Shown here: positions 7,425 to 17,206 of the stretch, piece after piece
Numbering within the stretch: the stretch's first letter is position 1
How the letters are laid out: each line of letters opens with the position of its first letter
Source: Planctomicrobium sp051465645
Lineage (GTDB): Bacteria; Planctomycetota; Planctomycetia; Planctomycetales; Planctomycetaceae
Direction of reading: 5' to 3'
Length of the DNA: 64,000 nt
NCBI RefSeq assembly: GCF_051465645.1
Contig: NZ_CP195790.1
Coordinates: 4,650,001-4,714,000, forward strand
Position numbers and translations under genes: made by a program
The notes under the pieces: model-generated
Database searches by the model: none
Told to the model about the DNA's origin: nothing
Seen by the model: the letters and a program-made list of their open reading frames with translations, nothing else

Positions 7425-9445
7425 GAAACGGATCAACACTCTGTTCAAGGCGAATTTCATCGTCTTCTGATCGAACAGACGTCTCGCGTCGAGGGAGTGC
7501 GCTGGTGCTCGTGCTCGTCGTGATCGCAATGCTGACACTGGCGGCCTATACGTTCTCGGACACGATGATTACGGAGTATCGGGCATCGACTGCATATGGT
7601 CAGCAATTGCAGGCAACCGCGTTTGCACATTCCGGAGTCGAGTACGTCGCTGCGTTTCTCGGACCAGACGGGGGAGGTTGGCAAGCCGATGTGTATCACA
7701 ATCAGGCATTATTCCATGTGCCGATTGCTGAGGATGCTGGCTTCTCAGTTGTGGCTCCTGTTGAGGATGCCATTGTCACGAGCCAGAGCCGGAATCAGGG
7801 AGGTCAGGTTTTGCGGATGGGACTGGTTGATGAATCTTCCAAGATCAACCTGAATGCGCTGGCATTGCTGGACCCTTCAGATGGGGTTGCGCGTGAGATG
7901 CTCATGGCGCTACCGTACATGACAGAAGTGATTGCAGATTCAATTCTGGACTGGATTGACTCTGACGACGAACTACGTGATTACGGTATGGAGTTCGAGG
8001 GCTATACCACGGTGATGCCGCGCAACGGTCCATTGGAATCGCTGGAAGAACTGTTGCTCATTGAGGGGGTGGACCCTGCAATGCTGTATGGTGAGGATTC
8101 GAACCGCAACGGGATTCTTGATCCCAATGAGAATGATGGCGAGGCGTCGTTGCCGTGGGACAACGCAGACGATGTTCTGGACATGGGTTGGGTCGAATAC
8201 CTGACTTTACATAGCAAAGAGAAGAATCTTCAGCATGCGGTCGATGTGTTTGGCGAGGCCAGAGTCAATCTGAATCAGGATTTGCTGACCGACCTGTACG
8301 ACGAACTTGAAGAGAAGTTCGACGCAGACATCGCGACGTTCGTAACCGCATTTCGCCTGCATGGGCCGGCCTCTGAAGCATTGGACTCCGCCTCAGGCAA
8401 CTCTGGTACAGAAAGTTCTGGGCAATCTGGGAGTGGAGGCAGTTCTGGTTCCGGTAGTGGTGGAAGCGGAGCCAGTGGGGGCGGCGGCGGACAAAGCGGT
8501 AGCCAGTCTGGCGGCGGTGGCGGCGGTGATAGAACTGGCGGACAATCTGGTGGTTCGCAATCTGGTGGTTCGCAATCTGGTGGTGGTCAGGCCAGTGGCG
8601 GCCAGTCAATTGGCGGTGGTAGTAGTCAGTCAGGCGGCGGTCAATCAGGAGGCCAATCTGGCGGATCCGGACAGGGGGGGGCACAATCTTCTAAACAGTC
8701 CACCGGTCTCTGGAGACCATCGACAAGTTCCAGTAGTTCCAGCAGTGCGATGACCACTGGGGATGCAACGACCGATCAGGGACTGAAAGATGCCGCTGAC
8801 GCGCTGGCAGGAGTCTTGGGCGGCGCGGAAGGAAGTGTCACACGCGGCGGACTTGATTTGGCTGCAGGCAGCAAGCGAACGATTCGTTCCATCTATGAAC
8901 TGGTCGGGGCTCAGGTGAATACGACGGTCAACGGACAGCAGGTGACATTGGAAAGTCCCTGGGCGGCGGACCCAGGCAACCTGCAGATGAATCTGCCAAC
9001 ATTGCTCGATCAGTTTTCCATTACGGATGAAACGGACATTCGTGGACGAATTAACATCAATGAAGCCAGACTCTCTGTTTTGATGGCCATTCCTTCAATG
9101 CCAGAAGACTTGCCTGCGAAGATTATTGAGGTTCGGTCGCAACGTTTATCAGGGGCGACAACTGCTGATCGCTTTGCAACGGCAGGTTGGCTGCTGATTG
9201 AAGGACTCGTGGATCTGCCAACGATGGTAGAACTGGATAGTTCGATTACGGCTCGTGGAGAAGTCTTCCGGATGCAGGTGATCGGCCATAGTGATCGCGG
9301 TGGGACGATTGCCCGGGTTGAAGCGATTGTTGACGCGTCGTCCTACGCTCCCAGGATTCTGTATCAGCGGAATTTGTCGCGATTAGGGGCAGGGTATCGA
9401 CGAGAAGACTTGCCAGGTTTTCAGACTGATCGAGTCTCGCAGTGA
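7421..9445 (+). CDS. gspK: GspK-like pseudopilin with long Gly/Ser/Gln-rich insert
   Basis: 674 residues, roughly twice the usual GspK (about 320). The leader RRGSALVLVLVVIAMLTLAAYTF lacks the Glu at +5, as is normal for GspK. The T2SSK core is recognisable: DESSKINLNAL, then ILDWIDSDDELRDYG, then NGPLESLEELLLIEG. A calcium-type loop DSNRNGILDPNE lies at about residues 227-238. Residues about 325-445 are an almost pure Gly/Ser/Gln low-complexity region. A second helix-hairpin-like region with INLNEARLSVL-type sequence (ININEARLSVLMAIPSMPEDL) follows, so the T2SSK fold is split by the insert. It overlaps the previous gene (ATGA) and ends 64 bases before the GspL-like gene. Confidence 0.9.
   Translation: MRNGSTLCSRRISSSSDRTDVSRRGSALVLVLVVIAMLTLAAYTFSDTMITEYRASTAYGQQLQATAFAHSGVEYVAAFLGPDGGGWQADVYHNQALFHVPIAEDAGFSVVAPVEDAIVTSQSRNQGGQVLRMGLVDESSKINLNALALLDPSDGVAREMLMALPYMTEVIADSILDWIDSDDELRDYGMEFEGYTTVMPRNGPLESLEELLLIEGVDPAMLYGEDSNRNGILDPNENDGEASLPWDNADDVLDMGWVEYLTLHSKEKNLQHAVDVFGEARVNLNQDLLTDLYDELEEKFDADIATFVTAFRLHGPASEALDSASGNSGTESSGQSGSGGSSGSGSGGSGASGGGGGQSGSQSGGGGGGDRTGGQSGGSQSGGSQSGGGQASGGQSIGGGSSQSGGGQSGGQSGGSGQGGAQSSKQSTGLWRPSTSSSSSSSAMTTGDATTDQGLKDAADALAGVLGGAEGSVTRGGLDLAAGSKRTIRSIYELVGAQVNTTVNGQQVTLESPWAADPGNLQMNLPTLLDQFSITDETDIRGRININEARLSVLMAIPSMPEDLPAKIIEVRSQRLSGATTADRFATAGWLLIEGLVDLPTMVELDSSITARGEVFRMQVIGHSDRGGTIARVEAIVDASSYAPRILYQRNLSRLGAGYRREDLPGFQTDRVSQ
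8395..8760 (+). repeat. Low-complexity Gly/Ser/Gln coding repeat in gspK
   Basis: Degenerate repeats of GGN, AGY/TCN and CAR codons. A 15-base unit (TGGTTCGCAATCTGG) is perfectly duplicated in tandem near 8551-8580, which suggests slippage or unequal exchange. It ends in a poly-Ser tract. Confidence 0.85.
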
Positions 9446-9509
9446 CCTGACGTCGAGCGAAGTATTGTTTTAGACAGAGATTTTAATTCCCGATTGAGAG
9501 TGATTCGCC

Positions 9510-11024
9510 GTGTCTGAAGAGATTGCATTGGAATGGTTCCGCGATCGAATCGACGCCTTGAGCGCCAAGGGACAGGCCGCGCGCGAGGAATCTGTCGATC
9601 ATGCAGATCCTCTTGTCCCGGCGGTGCAGGCCGGAGGGTCTCTGCACGCGTGGCTTCAACGGGCAGGGCTTCCCGGTGGCAAAGCGGTTCTGGTACTGCC
9701 GCGCGAATCTGTCGTGATGCGTCGTTTGCAGTTACCACTCAGCCCTGAAAATGAATTGCCCGATCTGGTTCGATTTCAGGCAGCGACAAAAACGGCTGCT
9801 CCGATTGATTCTTTAGTATTGGATTATTTGCCGCTGCCGGTGCAGCCGGGGCGCGACGGGCAGGATGTGATCGCGATCTCGATTGATCGCGATAAGCTCG
9901 CCCGAATGAAAGCGGTTTGTGATGCGGCCGGGTTGGAAGTGACCAGAGTCACACTCGCCTCGTTGGGCGTGGGGCGGTTTCTTCGCACAAAAGCCGCATC
10001 AGACCTGGGCATCGATGGTCCAGATCTTGTCGTCTATCAACAGCATTCGCAGGTAGAACTTTCCATCTTTGATGAAGGTTCACTGGTCCTCAGCCATGTC
10101 GTGCATCTTGCTGATGATGCTCACGGCGATGCGCTGAAACCATTGAACATGGAGATCACTCGGCTGTTCATGGCGCTGGTGCAAACTCGTGGTGAAGTGG
10201 TTGTGACACGCTGCTTCTACTTGAGTGGGACTCCGCACCCGGGAGTTCAAAATCTCCTTGAACAGCGATTCGGTGCCGGGTTGAAAGTCATTGACCCGAC
10301 AGAAACAGGACGAGGAAAATCCGTCCCGGGATTTGAGGCATTATCAGGTGCGCTGACCTCGTCTTCTGATCCGAGCTTGTCGATTGATCTGTTGCATCCA
10401 CGGAAGCGAGTTGATGCTCCGGATCGACGGAAATTGTATTTCTCGATCGCCGGGATCTCTGCGGCTCTCTTGCTGGCAGGCGGAAGCTACTGGTTCTATT
10501 CCACGAAAGGTGCGCTGGAAAATCAGGTCGCAGTTGCTGACGAGGAAATCAGAGGTCAGGAAGAGTTCCTGAAGAAAGGGAAACCTCGCAGTGATGCTCA
10601 TGCTCGTGTTGTCCGCTGGATGGAAGGGGACCCACATCCGGTCGAGCTGTGGAGCCACCTGCACAAGTACTTCCCCGGCCGTGATCGGGTCTATCTGCAA
10701 GAGTTCCGCATCGTTCCAATGCAGGGAGCGATGATTGCTCGATTTACAGGGAAGGGACGGGCACGGGATCGATCCGATGTCGATTTCCTGCAGCAGTCAC
10801 TCTCTGACAACGGATACCGCGTTCGACCAAATACTCCTGCATTGGGGAATCGCGATCCTGATTTTCCATGGCAATTTGACCTCGATGTTGAACTCCCGCG
10901 AACTGTGATTGCACCACCGGCCTCGAAGGGGCCTGCGAAGACTCCGGCTCCAGCAGTCCAGCCACCCAAACCGCCGACAACCGCAGCAGTGTCAACCGGG
11001 AATGCGGGCTCGGGTGCCAAGTAA
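9510..11024 (+). CDS. GspL/PilM-PilN-like assembly protein
   Basis: 504 residues from a GTG with GAGAG upstream. The N-terminal part (about 1-290) looks like the cytoplasmic actin-like PilM/GspL domain: it contains VLVLPRESVVMRRLQLPLSPENELPDLVRFQAATKTAAPID, the typical opening of this family. A single membrane helix lies at about 307-330 (LYFSIAGISAALLLAGGSYWF). A short coiled segment and a PilN-like periplasmic domain follow, ending in a Pro/Ala-rich tail. In T2SS, GspL links the GspE ATPase to the inner-membrane platform. Its location after gspK matches the canonical K-L-M order. Confidence 0.8.
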   Translation: MSEEIALEWFRDRIDALSAKGQAAREESVDHADPLVPAVQAGGSLHAWLQRAGLPGGKAVLVLPRESVVMRRLQLPLSPENELPDLVRFQAATKTAAPIDSLVLDYLPLPVQPGRDGQDVIAISIDRDKLARMKAVCDAAGLEVTRVTLASLGVGRFLRTKAASDLGIDGPDLVVYQQHSQVELSIFDEGSLVLSHVVHLADDAHGDALKPLNMEITRLFMALVQTRGEVVVTRCFYLSGTPHPGVQNLLEQRFGAGLKVIDPTETGRGKSVPGFEALSGALTSSSDPSLSIDLLHPRKRVDAPDRRKLYFSIAGISAALLLAGGSYWFYSTKGALENQVAVADEEIRGQEEFLKKGKPRSDAHARVVRWMEGDPHPVELWSHLHKYFPGRDRVYLQEFRIVPMQGAMIARFTGKGRARDRSDVDFLQQSLSDNGYRVRPNTPALGNRDPDFPWQFDLDVELPRTVIAPPASKGPAKTPAPAVQPPKPPTTAAVSTGNAGSGAK

Positions 11025-11120
11025 GTGCCTCGGATTTGTGAGGACGTGTCTGCATGTCATTGTGTTGACGCCAATCGAATCACGCCTTGTTGTTGAAGAT
11101 CGAATAAGAGCGGCTGTGTC

Positions 11121-12794
11121 ATGAAGTCTCGTGAAAAATTACTGGCGATCTCGTTCGGCGCGGTTCTCATCGGCGGCGTCGGATTCAGCTATTTCGAGTC
11201 CGCAATCCTGACGCCGTTGCGTGATCTCGAAAATGTGGTGAAAGCGAAGACGACTGAGACTCAGCGACTTCGGACTGAGCAGATGGCTCTTGCCAGAAAA
11301 GATGGCGAGATGAAGCAATGGCGAGGCTTGAGCCTGCCGCCGAATCCGGAAGATGCGCAACGACTTTACCAGGAATGGCTCATCAATCTCGCACAGTTGT
11401 CGGGATTTGAAATCCTGAAGGTGACACTCGAACGGCGTGTGGCTGAAGGTGACACGTTCGTCACGATTCCTGTGCAGATGGAAGTGCGTGCCAAACTTCG
11501 TGAGTTGATGGAGTTCATCGATCGCTTCGAATCCGTTGATCTGCTGCAACGCATGGCGCGCTGTGATGTGACCAGTCCTTCGAGTGAAGGGGACCCGGAA
11601 CTGAATGTGACGCTGATTCTGGAAGGAATCTCGATGCAGTCGGCTTCTGAGCGACCTCGATTGTTTCCACAGTCGGAGTTGTTTGAGCCTGTGAGCAAAG
11701 ATGCGACGAAAGTCACGGTTGTTTCCAATAAGGGCTTTCCTGAAAAGGTTCCATTCTGTATTCGGATCGGGACCGAATTCATGAATGTGACAGCGATGGA
11801 AGGAAACACCTGGAACGTTCAGCGTGGCGTTGAGAAGACCTTCTCTGAGAAGCACGATCATAATGCTTATGTCGAGCTGTTTCCGCTACGGGACAACAGC
11901 AGGCTTGCGAACGAGATGAACGCCATCGCGAATGCGAGTCTATTCACTAAACCGGCTCCCAAGATCGATTATCAGCCCCGTCTGGCAACGACGACTCCTC
12001 CCCCTGTGATTCGCGGTAATACCTGGAGCTGGAAGCTCGACGTTGCAGGGTGGAACCCGGCTTTTGGTTCACCGAAATTTGAATTGGTTTCTTCTCCGCC
12101 GGGGATGGAACTGGATGCTCAGACTGGCACACTGCAATGGCGTGTGACAAATCAGGCAGAACTGGGGAATCATCCTGTTGAACTGCTGGTTTGGGGAACG
12201 AATGGCCGCGATGCGGGTTTTGCTCCTTCGTTCAAAGTGCGAGTCCGCGACCGCAACCTTCCTCCACAGATCACATCTGCTGGTCCATTTCGCTTCTTTA
12301 TTGGTCGAGAGTCAGAGATCAAGATCGACGTGAAAGATCCGGACGGGAATGGAAAACCGGTGACGTTCGCCATCGAGCAAGGCCCTGCCGGGATGACGAT
12401 TGATACTCAGTCAGGATTGTTGAAGTGGAAGCCGGGCGAAGAGTTGATGCCGCAGAAGATGGAAGTTCGCCTGAAGGTCACAGATACGGACGAGTTTCCA
12501 GAAGTGGTCACATCAACGATTCCGGTCAGCCTTGATGAGGATTCGGCACGCTTTACCTATTTGACAGGGTCGGTAACACGATCATCAGGCAAGGAAGAAG
12601 CCTGGATTTACGATCGTGCGACCAACAAAACCACCGTACTGCATACCGGCGATGTGTTTCAGGTTGCTGATTTTGATCTCACCTTGGAATCGATCGGGCC
12701 GACGTTCATTATCGTGAAGCGTGGCGACCAGAAGTTTCAATGGAAGATGGAGCAGCCTTTGACTGAGATGCAGCCAGCTCCCGGAACAACGTAA
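11121..12794 (+). CDS. GspM/PilO-like protein fused to Ig-like repeats
   Basis: 557 residues. One membrane helix lies near the N-terminus (LLAISFGAVLIGGVGFSYF, about residues 6-25), followed by a coiled segment and a PilO/GspM-like ferredoxin fold (about 60-180; VTLERRVAEGDTFVTIPVQMEVRAKLRELMEFIDRFE). Two Ig/cadherin-like repeats follow, about 290-380 and 380-480. The second begins PPQITSAGPFRFFIGRE and contains DPDGNGKPVTF and GLLKWKPGE, the pattern of putative-Ig (dystroglycan-type) domains. GspM is normally about 160 residues, so the large periplasmic extension is unusual. It is the last gene of the secretion run, 96 bases after the GspL-like gene. N-terminal function is inferred from gene order. 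Confidence 0.7.
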   Translation: MKSREKLLAISFGAVLIGGVGFSYFESAILTPLRDLENVVKAKTTETQRLRTEQMALARKDGEMKQWRGLSLPPNPEDAQRLYQEWLINLAQLSGFEILKVTLERRVAEGDTFVTIPVQMEVRAKLRELMEFIDRFESVDLLQRMARCDVTSPSSEGDPELNVTLILEGISMQSASERPRLFPQSELFEPVSKDATKVTVVSNKGFPEKVPFCIRIGTEFMNVTAMEGNTWNVQRGVEKTFSEKHDHNAYVELFPLRDNSRLANEMNAIANASLFTKPAPKIDYQPRLATTTPPPVIRGNTWSWKLDVAGWNPAFGSPKFELVSSPPGMELDAQTGTLQWRVTNQAELGNHPVELLVWGTNGRDAGFAPSFKVRVRDRNLPPQITSAGPFRFFIGRESEIKIDVKDPDGNGKPVTFAIEQGPAGMTIDTQSGLLKWKPGEELMPQKMEVRLKVTDTDEFPEVVTSTIPVSLDEDSARFTYLTGSVTRSSGKEEAWIYDRATNKTTVLHTGDVFQVADFDLTLESIGPTFIIVKRGDQKFQWKMEQPLTEMQPAPGTT

Positions 12795-13082
12795 TGAGCT
12801 GTTGATCTGTCAGGGAAAACCGGGTTGTTACAGCTGCGGAATGCCCTGAAGGGTTTGGTTTTGTGGACTGTAGGGGATGATTCCGGCCTGAGCCATCGCT
12901 GCAAACTCCGGGGCAAGACTTGAGTCGTTCTGACTGTCCCGATACGCTGGCTGTGTCCAAATTGAAACCGTATCGTCTGTTGTTGAATTCAACGAATCAT
13001 TTATTAACTGGGGCAGTACGACGGGAAGAGTCCATGTGGGCCAACTGTCTCAACGACTGCTCTGAATTGGGAAAGTAATCGA

Positions 13083-14159
13083 GTGAACGCCCGGATCGTT
13101 TTGCTGCCTGGTGATGGAATTGGTCCTGAAGTCGTCGCTCAGGCAAAGCTGGTGCTGGAACGCGTTGCCCAAATTGGTGGGCATCAGTTTGAGTTTTCGT
13201 CCCATCCAATTGGTGGAAACGCGATCGACGATTTCGGTGATCCGCTGCCAGAACAGACTCTGACCGCATGCCGGGCATCTGATGCTGTGTTGCTGGGAGC
13301 AGTCGGGGGCCCAAAGTGGGACGATCCAACCGCCAAGACACGTCCAGAAGCAGGGTTGTTGAAGATCCGCAAAGAACTCGGGTTGTTTGCGAACCTCCGT
13401 CCTATCACTGCAATTGATTGTCTGGTTGATGCGTCTCCATTGAAGCGAGAAGTGATTCAGGGAACCGACATCCTGTTCGTTCGTGAATTGACCGGCGGGA
13501 TCTACTTCGGTGAATCCGGCTTGAAGAAAAACGACGACGGCAGTGAAACCGCCTTCAGCACGATGACCTATTCCACACACGAAATTGAACGTGTTGTGCG
13601 AGTGGCAGCGAAGGCCGCTCAGGGACGTTCAAAGCGTTTGACCTCGGTCGACAAGGCTAACGTTCTGGAAGTTTCCCGGCTCTGGCGTCGCGTTGCAGAA
13701 CGTGTTGTGAAGACAGAGTTCCCGGACGTGACGTTTGACGTTGTGCTTGTCGACGCAATGGCAATGCACCTGATTTCTCGTCCAACTTCGTTTGACGTGG
13801 TTGTCACCAGCAATCTGTTCGGGGATATCCTGACAGACGAAGGATCAATGCTTCCAGGCTCAATGGGAATGCTCCCTTCGGCCAGTATTGGAAGCAGTGG
13901 CCCAGGTCTGTATGAGCCAATTCACGGAACCGCTCCTGACATTGCCGGATTGGGGATCGCGAATCCACTCGCCACGATTCTCGCCTCAGCAATGATGCTG
14001 CGTCACTCTCTGAATCTCGAATCTGAAGCAAAATTAATTGAAGGGGCCGTGAATTCGGTTCTGGATCAAGGCTTCCGCACCAAAGACATTGCCCCGAAAG
14101 GGACACCGTCAATCGGGACGGTCGAAATGGGACAAAAAGTTCTGGAACTGTTGAAGTAG
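13083..14159 (+). CDS. leuB: 3-isopropylmalate dehydrogenase
   Basis: 358 residues, the normal length. It catalyses oxidative decarboxylation of 3-isopropylmalate in leucine synthesis, using NAD. The start is a GTG (NARIVLLPGDGIGPEV). Family motifs are present: the substrate segment with GGPKWD, the arginine-containing FVRELTGGIYFG, the catalytic Lys/Asp region with DKANVLEVSRLWR, and the metal-binding Asp motif SNLFGDILTDEGSMLPGSMGMLPSAS, followed by EPIHGTAPDIAG. No other leu genes are adjacent. It stands alone between the secretion operon and the beta-propeller genes, and ends at a strong terminator. Confidence 0.97.
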   Translation: MNARIVLLPGDGIGPEVVAQAKLVLERVAQIGGHQFEFSSHPIGGNAIDDFGDPLPEQTLTACRASDAVLLGAVGGPKWDDPTAKTRPEAGLLKIRKELGLFANLRPITAIDCLVDASPLKREVIQGTDILFVRELTGGIYFGESGLKKNDDGSETAFSTMTYSTHEIERVVRVAAKAAQGRSKRLTSVDKANVLEVSRLWRRVAERVVKTEFPDVTFDVVLVDAMAMHLISRPTSFDVVVTSNLFGDILTDEGSMLPGSMGMLPSASIGSSGPGLYEPIHGTAPDIAGLGIANPLATILASAMMLRHSLNLESEAKLIEGAVNSVLDQGFRTKDIAPKGTPSIGTVEMGQKVLELLK

Positions 14160-14169
14160 ACCGATATTG

Positions 14170-14209
14170 AAAAAATGCCCTTGGAAAGTGAAATTTCCGA
14201 GGGCATTTT
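14170..14209 (+). terminator. Rho-independent terminator after leuB
   Basis: Perfect arms AAAATGCCCT...AGGGCATTTT extended by GGAAA/TTTCC, closing a 4-6 base loop, 10 bases after the leuB stop. The A-rich 5' side and T-rich 3' side make it potentially bidirectional. Confidence 0.9.
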
Positions 14210-14400
14210 CCTTTGATTTGCGATTTCGAATACAGATTAGTTTTTCCCGATTTGGACATTGAGGGGCAACTTGCTGGTTGTCACTGCGTTGACTATGGTA
14301 AAAAATCAGATTGGATGTGAGTCCCGCTGATTGATCCCGCCTGTTGTGGGCACGGAAGCCGTCTCGATTCCATCCACAATCCTCACAGCCGAGTTTGCGC

Positions 14401-16965
14401 ATGAATCGCTTGCTGCTGACTACCCTGTTTTCTGCTGCGCTGTTCTGCCTGTCTGAAACCCCTGCTCAAGCAGTCGGGCCGGATTGGCCGTATTGGGTTG
14501 GTCCCCAGTACACAGGCATTTCGCCGGAACGTGGTATCCCGGAAAAATGGGATCCCAAGGGAGGCCCCGGAAGTAATGTTCTCTGGGATGCTCCGATCGG
14601 GAGTCGCTCGACCCCCATCATTATGAATGAGCGGCTGTATCTGGTCACAAACAGCAACGAAGACGACATCAATAAGGCCGGAGAGAAAGTCGTCTGCCTT
14701 GATGCCAATACAGGCAAGGTTCTCTGGGAACATGCTTTCAACGTCTATTTGACAGATGTCCCGATTGAGCGAATCGGCTGGTCCAGCGTCGTTGGCGATC
14801 CAGAGACCGGAAACGTTTATGTTCAAGGTGTCTGCGGGTACTTCTGCTGCTTGAACGGCAAGACAGGCGAAGTGGTCTGGGAACGCTCCCTTCATGAAGA
14901 GTTTGGCTTCTTGACCACCTACGGGGGACGAACAAACTACCCGTTGATCCATGAAGGCAATGTCATCATCAGTGCCGTCGTGATTGGCTGGGGAGAACAG
15001 GCGAAACCGAACCATCGCTTCCTGGCGATGGACAAATCAAACGGTCAGGTCGTCTGGTACGTTGGCACGCGTCCATTACCTGAAGATACCACATACAGCG
15101 CTCCCGTGATCGGGGTAGTTGATGGTGAGCTGCAGATGGTTTGTGGTGGCGGCGACGGAGCCGTGCATGGCTTTCAGCCGCGGACCGGGAAAAAGCTGTG
15201 GACATACAATCTGTCTGCACACGGAGTTAACACCACTCCATTGCTGCATGGCGACCGAGTTTATATCGGGCATTCCGAAGAGAATCTCGACTCGAACGAA
15301 ATGGGAGCGCTTCTCTGTATTGATGCAAAGCAGCGAGGAGATATCAGTAAGACCGGGACGATCTGGAAAAAGACACAATATGCCGTCGGTCGCTCCTCAC
15401 CGATCATGATCGAGAACCGCCTTTACTTCGTTGACGATCGTGCCAAGTTGTACTGCGTCGATCCTGAGACCGGGAATGAGGTTGGCAAGTCCATTCCGCT
15501 CGGCACGATGATGCGTGCAAATTTGCTGTACGTTGACGGCAAGATCTTTATTAATGAAGTCAACGGCCGCGGCTATATTCTGAAGCCGACCGAAAAGGGA
15601 GCGGAGTTCGTTCACAAATACCGGTTCCCTCGCGGGGACGAATGTTATGGTTCTCCAATTGCCTGGCGCGGGCGAGTCTATATCCCAACGACAGGGCACA
15701 TGTACTGCGTTGGGAATGCCGAACTTGTTGAAGCCGAAGCGGTGAAAGCAAGTCAAGCTCGGGAAACCCATATCGCTCTCGATGAACGTCCTGCACAGTT
15801 GAGCGTTGTTCCAACAGAATCGTTGCTGGTTCCAGGGGCTCGTCAGCAGTTTCAGGCCCGTCTGTATAATGCGAAAGGGCAGTACTTGAGAAACGCTCAT
15901 CCTGATGAGGTGGAGTTCTCGCTTCAGGGCCCAGGCGAATTTGACAACTCTGGTCGGTACACCATTCAATCGACTCAGACTCAACATCAAGGCGTGATCG
16001 TCACTGCCAAACATCGCAATATCGAAGGGACCGCTCGAATTCGTGTGATTCCGAGCCTGAACTGGTCCTTTGATTTCAATGATGGAAAGGTTCCAGAAAC
16101 TTGGGTCGGGTGTAGCTACCGCCACGTTCCACTCGACTGGGATCTACTTTCGAAGTTGAAAGCAGAGAATGCTTTTGCTTCGGACCTCTACATCTACTTC
16201 ATGACCGAGTTTGCGAACTTCGGGCCGAAACGCGAGTTCGATGATTCTACTCCGCAGCAGAGACTGAAAGGTTTGCTGACCTTCCTGAATCTGGCAGAAG
16301 GGGAAGACAAGCCGAAGACGTTAGATGAGTTCAAAGCCAAATTTGATGCTGGTCTTCAGAAACTCGTTGACGAGAACGTGATCTCCGGTTTTACCTGGTC
16401 AACATGGGATCGCAAGACCGGCAACGGGGAAGAGACCGTCCCTGAAGCGAAGCTCTCCATCGAACGTGGAGAACGTAAGATCGATGGCAATGGCGTGATC
16501 TGCAAAGTCACAACCATTCCAAAGGGAACCCGCAGCCAGGGATGGATGGGGCCAACGGATCTGACCAACTACACGATTCAGTCCGATGTTCTCAGCTTCT
16601 CTCGACTTGGAAAACTTCCAGATGCGGGATTGATTGGTCAGCGATATACATTCGACCTGATGGGAGCGTCTAAGCAACTTCAGGTTCGCACATGGACTCC
16701 GCAGCTCAACCGCTTCTCCGCATCCGTTTCTTTCGAATGGAAGCCTGAAGTCTGGTACACGATGAAGCTGAAGACCTCGGTGAAAGACGGCAAGGCACTT
16801 GTGCAAGGCAAGATTTGGGTTCGTGGAGAGCCAGAACCTGAAGCGTGGTCGATCGAAGCTGCCGATATTTCCCCGAACCTGATCGGAAGTCCTGGGTTGT
16901 TTGGAAACACCAAAGATGGTGAGTTTTTCTATGACAACCTGACAGTGACCCGAAACGCGGAGTAG
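14401..16965 (+). CDS. Exported PQQ-binding-like beta-propeller protein with C-terminal extension
   Basis: 854 residues. The start is the ATG at 14401, which begins a clear signal peptide (NRLLLTTLFSAALFCLSETPAQA, cleaved near residue 24). Residues about 25-440 show repeated WD/GxxxWxxP propeller-blade patterns such as DWPYWVGPQYTGIS, GKVLWEHAF, GQVVWYVGTRPLP and GKKLWTYNL, as in PQQ-dependent alcohol dehydrogenase-like proteins. Residues about 460-560 look like an Ig-type beta domain. The last 280 residues contain a predicted lamin/concanavalin-like jelly-roll (EVWYTMKLKTSVKDGKALVQGKIWVRGEPEPEAW). I see no catalytic or PQQ ligand residues that I can assign, so enzymatic activity is unproven. 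A second paralogue follows on the same strand. Confidence 0.88.
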   Translation: MNRLLLTTLFSAALFCLSETPAQAVGPDWPYWVGPQYTGISPERGIPEKWDPKGGPGSNVLWDAPIGSRSTPIIMNERLYLVTNSNEDDINKAGEKVVCLDANTGKVLWEHAFNVYLTDVPIERIGWSSVVGDPETGNVYVQGVCGYFCCLNGKTGEVVWERSLHEEFGFLTTYGGRTNYPLIHEGNVIISAVVIGWGEQAKPNHRFLAMDKSNGQVVWYVGTRPLPEDTTYSAPVIGVVDGELQMVCGGGDGAVHGFQPRTGKKLWTYNLSAHGVNTTPLLHGDRVYIGHSEENLDSNEMGALLCIDAKQRGDISKTGTIWKKTQYAVGRSSPIMIENRLYFVDDRAKLYCVDPETGNEVGKSIPLGTMMRANLLYVDGKIFINEVNGRGYILKPTEKGAEFVHKYRFPRGDECYGSPIAWRGRVYIPTTGHMYCVGNAELVEAEAVKASQARETHIALDERPAQLSVVPTESLLVPGARQQFQARLYNAKGQYLRNAHPDEVEFSLQGPGEFDNSGRYTIQSTQTQHQGVIVTAKHRNIEGTARIRVIPSLNWSFDFNDGKVPETWVGCSYRHVPLDWDLLSKLKAENAFASDLYIYFMTEFANFGPKREFDDSTPQQRLKGLLTFLNLAEGEDKPKTLDEFKAKFDAGLQKLVDENVISGFTWSTWDRKTGNGEETVPEAKLSIERGERKIDGNGVICKVTTIPKGTRSQGWMGPTDLTNYTIQSDVLSFSRLGKLPDAGLIGQRYTFDLMGASKQLQVRTWTPQLNRFSASVSFEWKPEVWYTMKLKTSVKDGKALVQGKIWVRGEPEPEAWSIEAADISPNLIGSPGLFGNTKDGEFFYDNLTVTRNAE

Positions 16966-17206
16966 TGGTCCGAACTGCCTGACTTGTTTTGGAATTCGAT
17001 TGAGTTCCTTCGATTTCAAGTGGCCAGTGAGTTCCCCGGCATCAGTTAAGGAGATCATTGATTTCCTGCTGGTGCCCTGATTCAGAGAGACGAAGGGCGA
17101 CAGCTCTTCAGTGATCTTCAAAGTTTATGCCCGGCAGAACAGATGGCATCGAGAGATGCATTGTTCACCGGGCATCGGAAAGGGCGTATGCCCGATAGGG
17201 ACAGAT

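Noticed and set aside
8361..8753. Val/Ala-rich frame in +1 of the gspK repeat
   Set aside because: Alternative reading of the low-complexity repeat; explained by the Gly/Ser/Gln frame of gspK.
8395..8760. CRISPR-like repeats
   Set aside because: Repeats are short, degenerate and in frame within a coding region; no spacer structure.
15397..16125. 242-codon minus-strand frame
   Set aside because: Antisense to the beta-propeller gene; no start signal.
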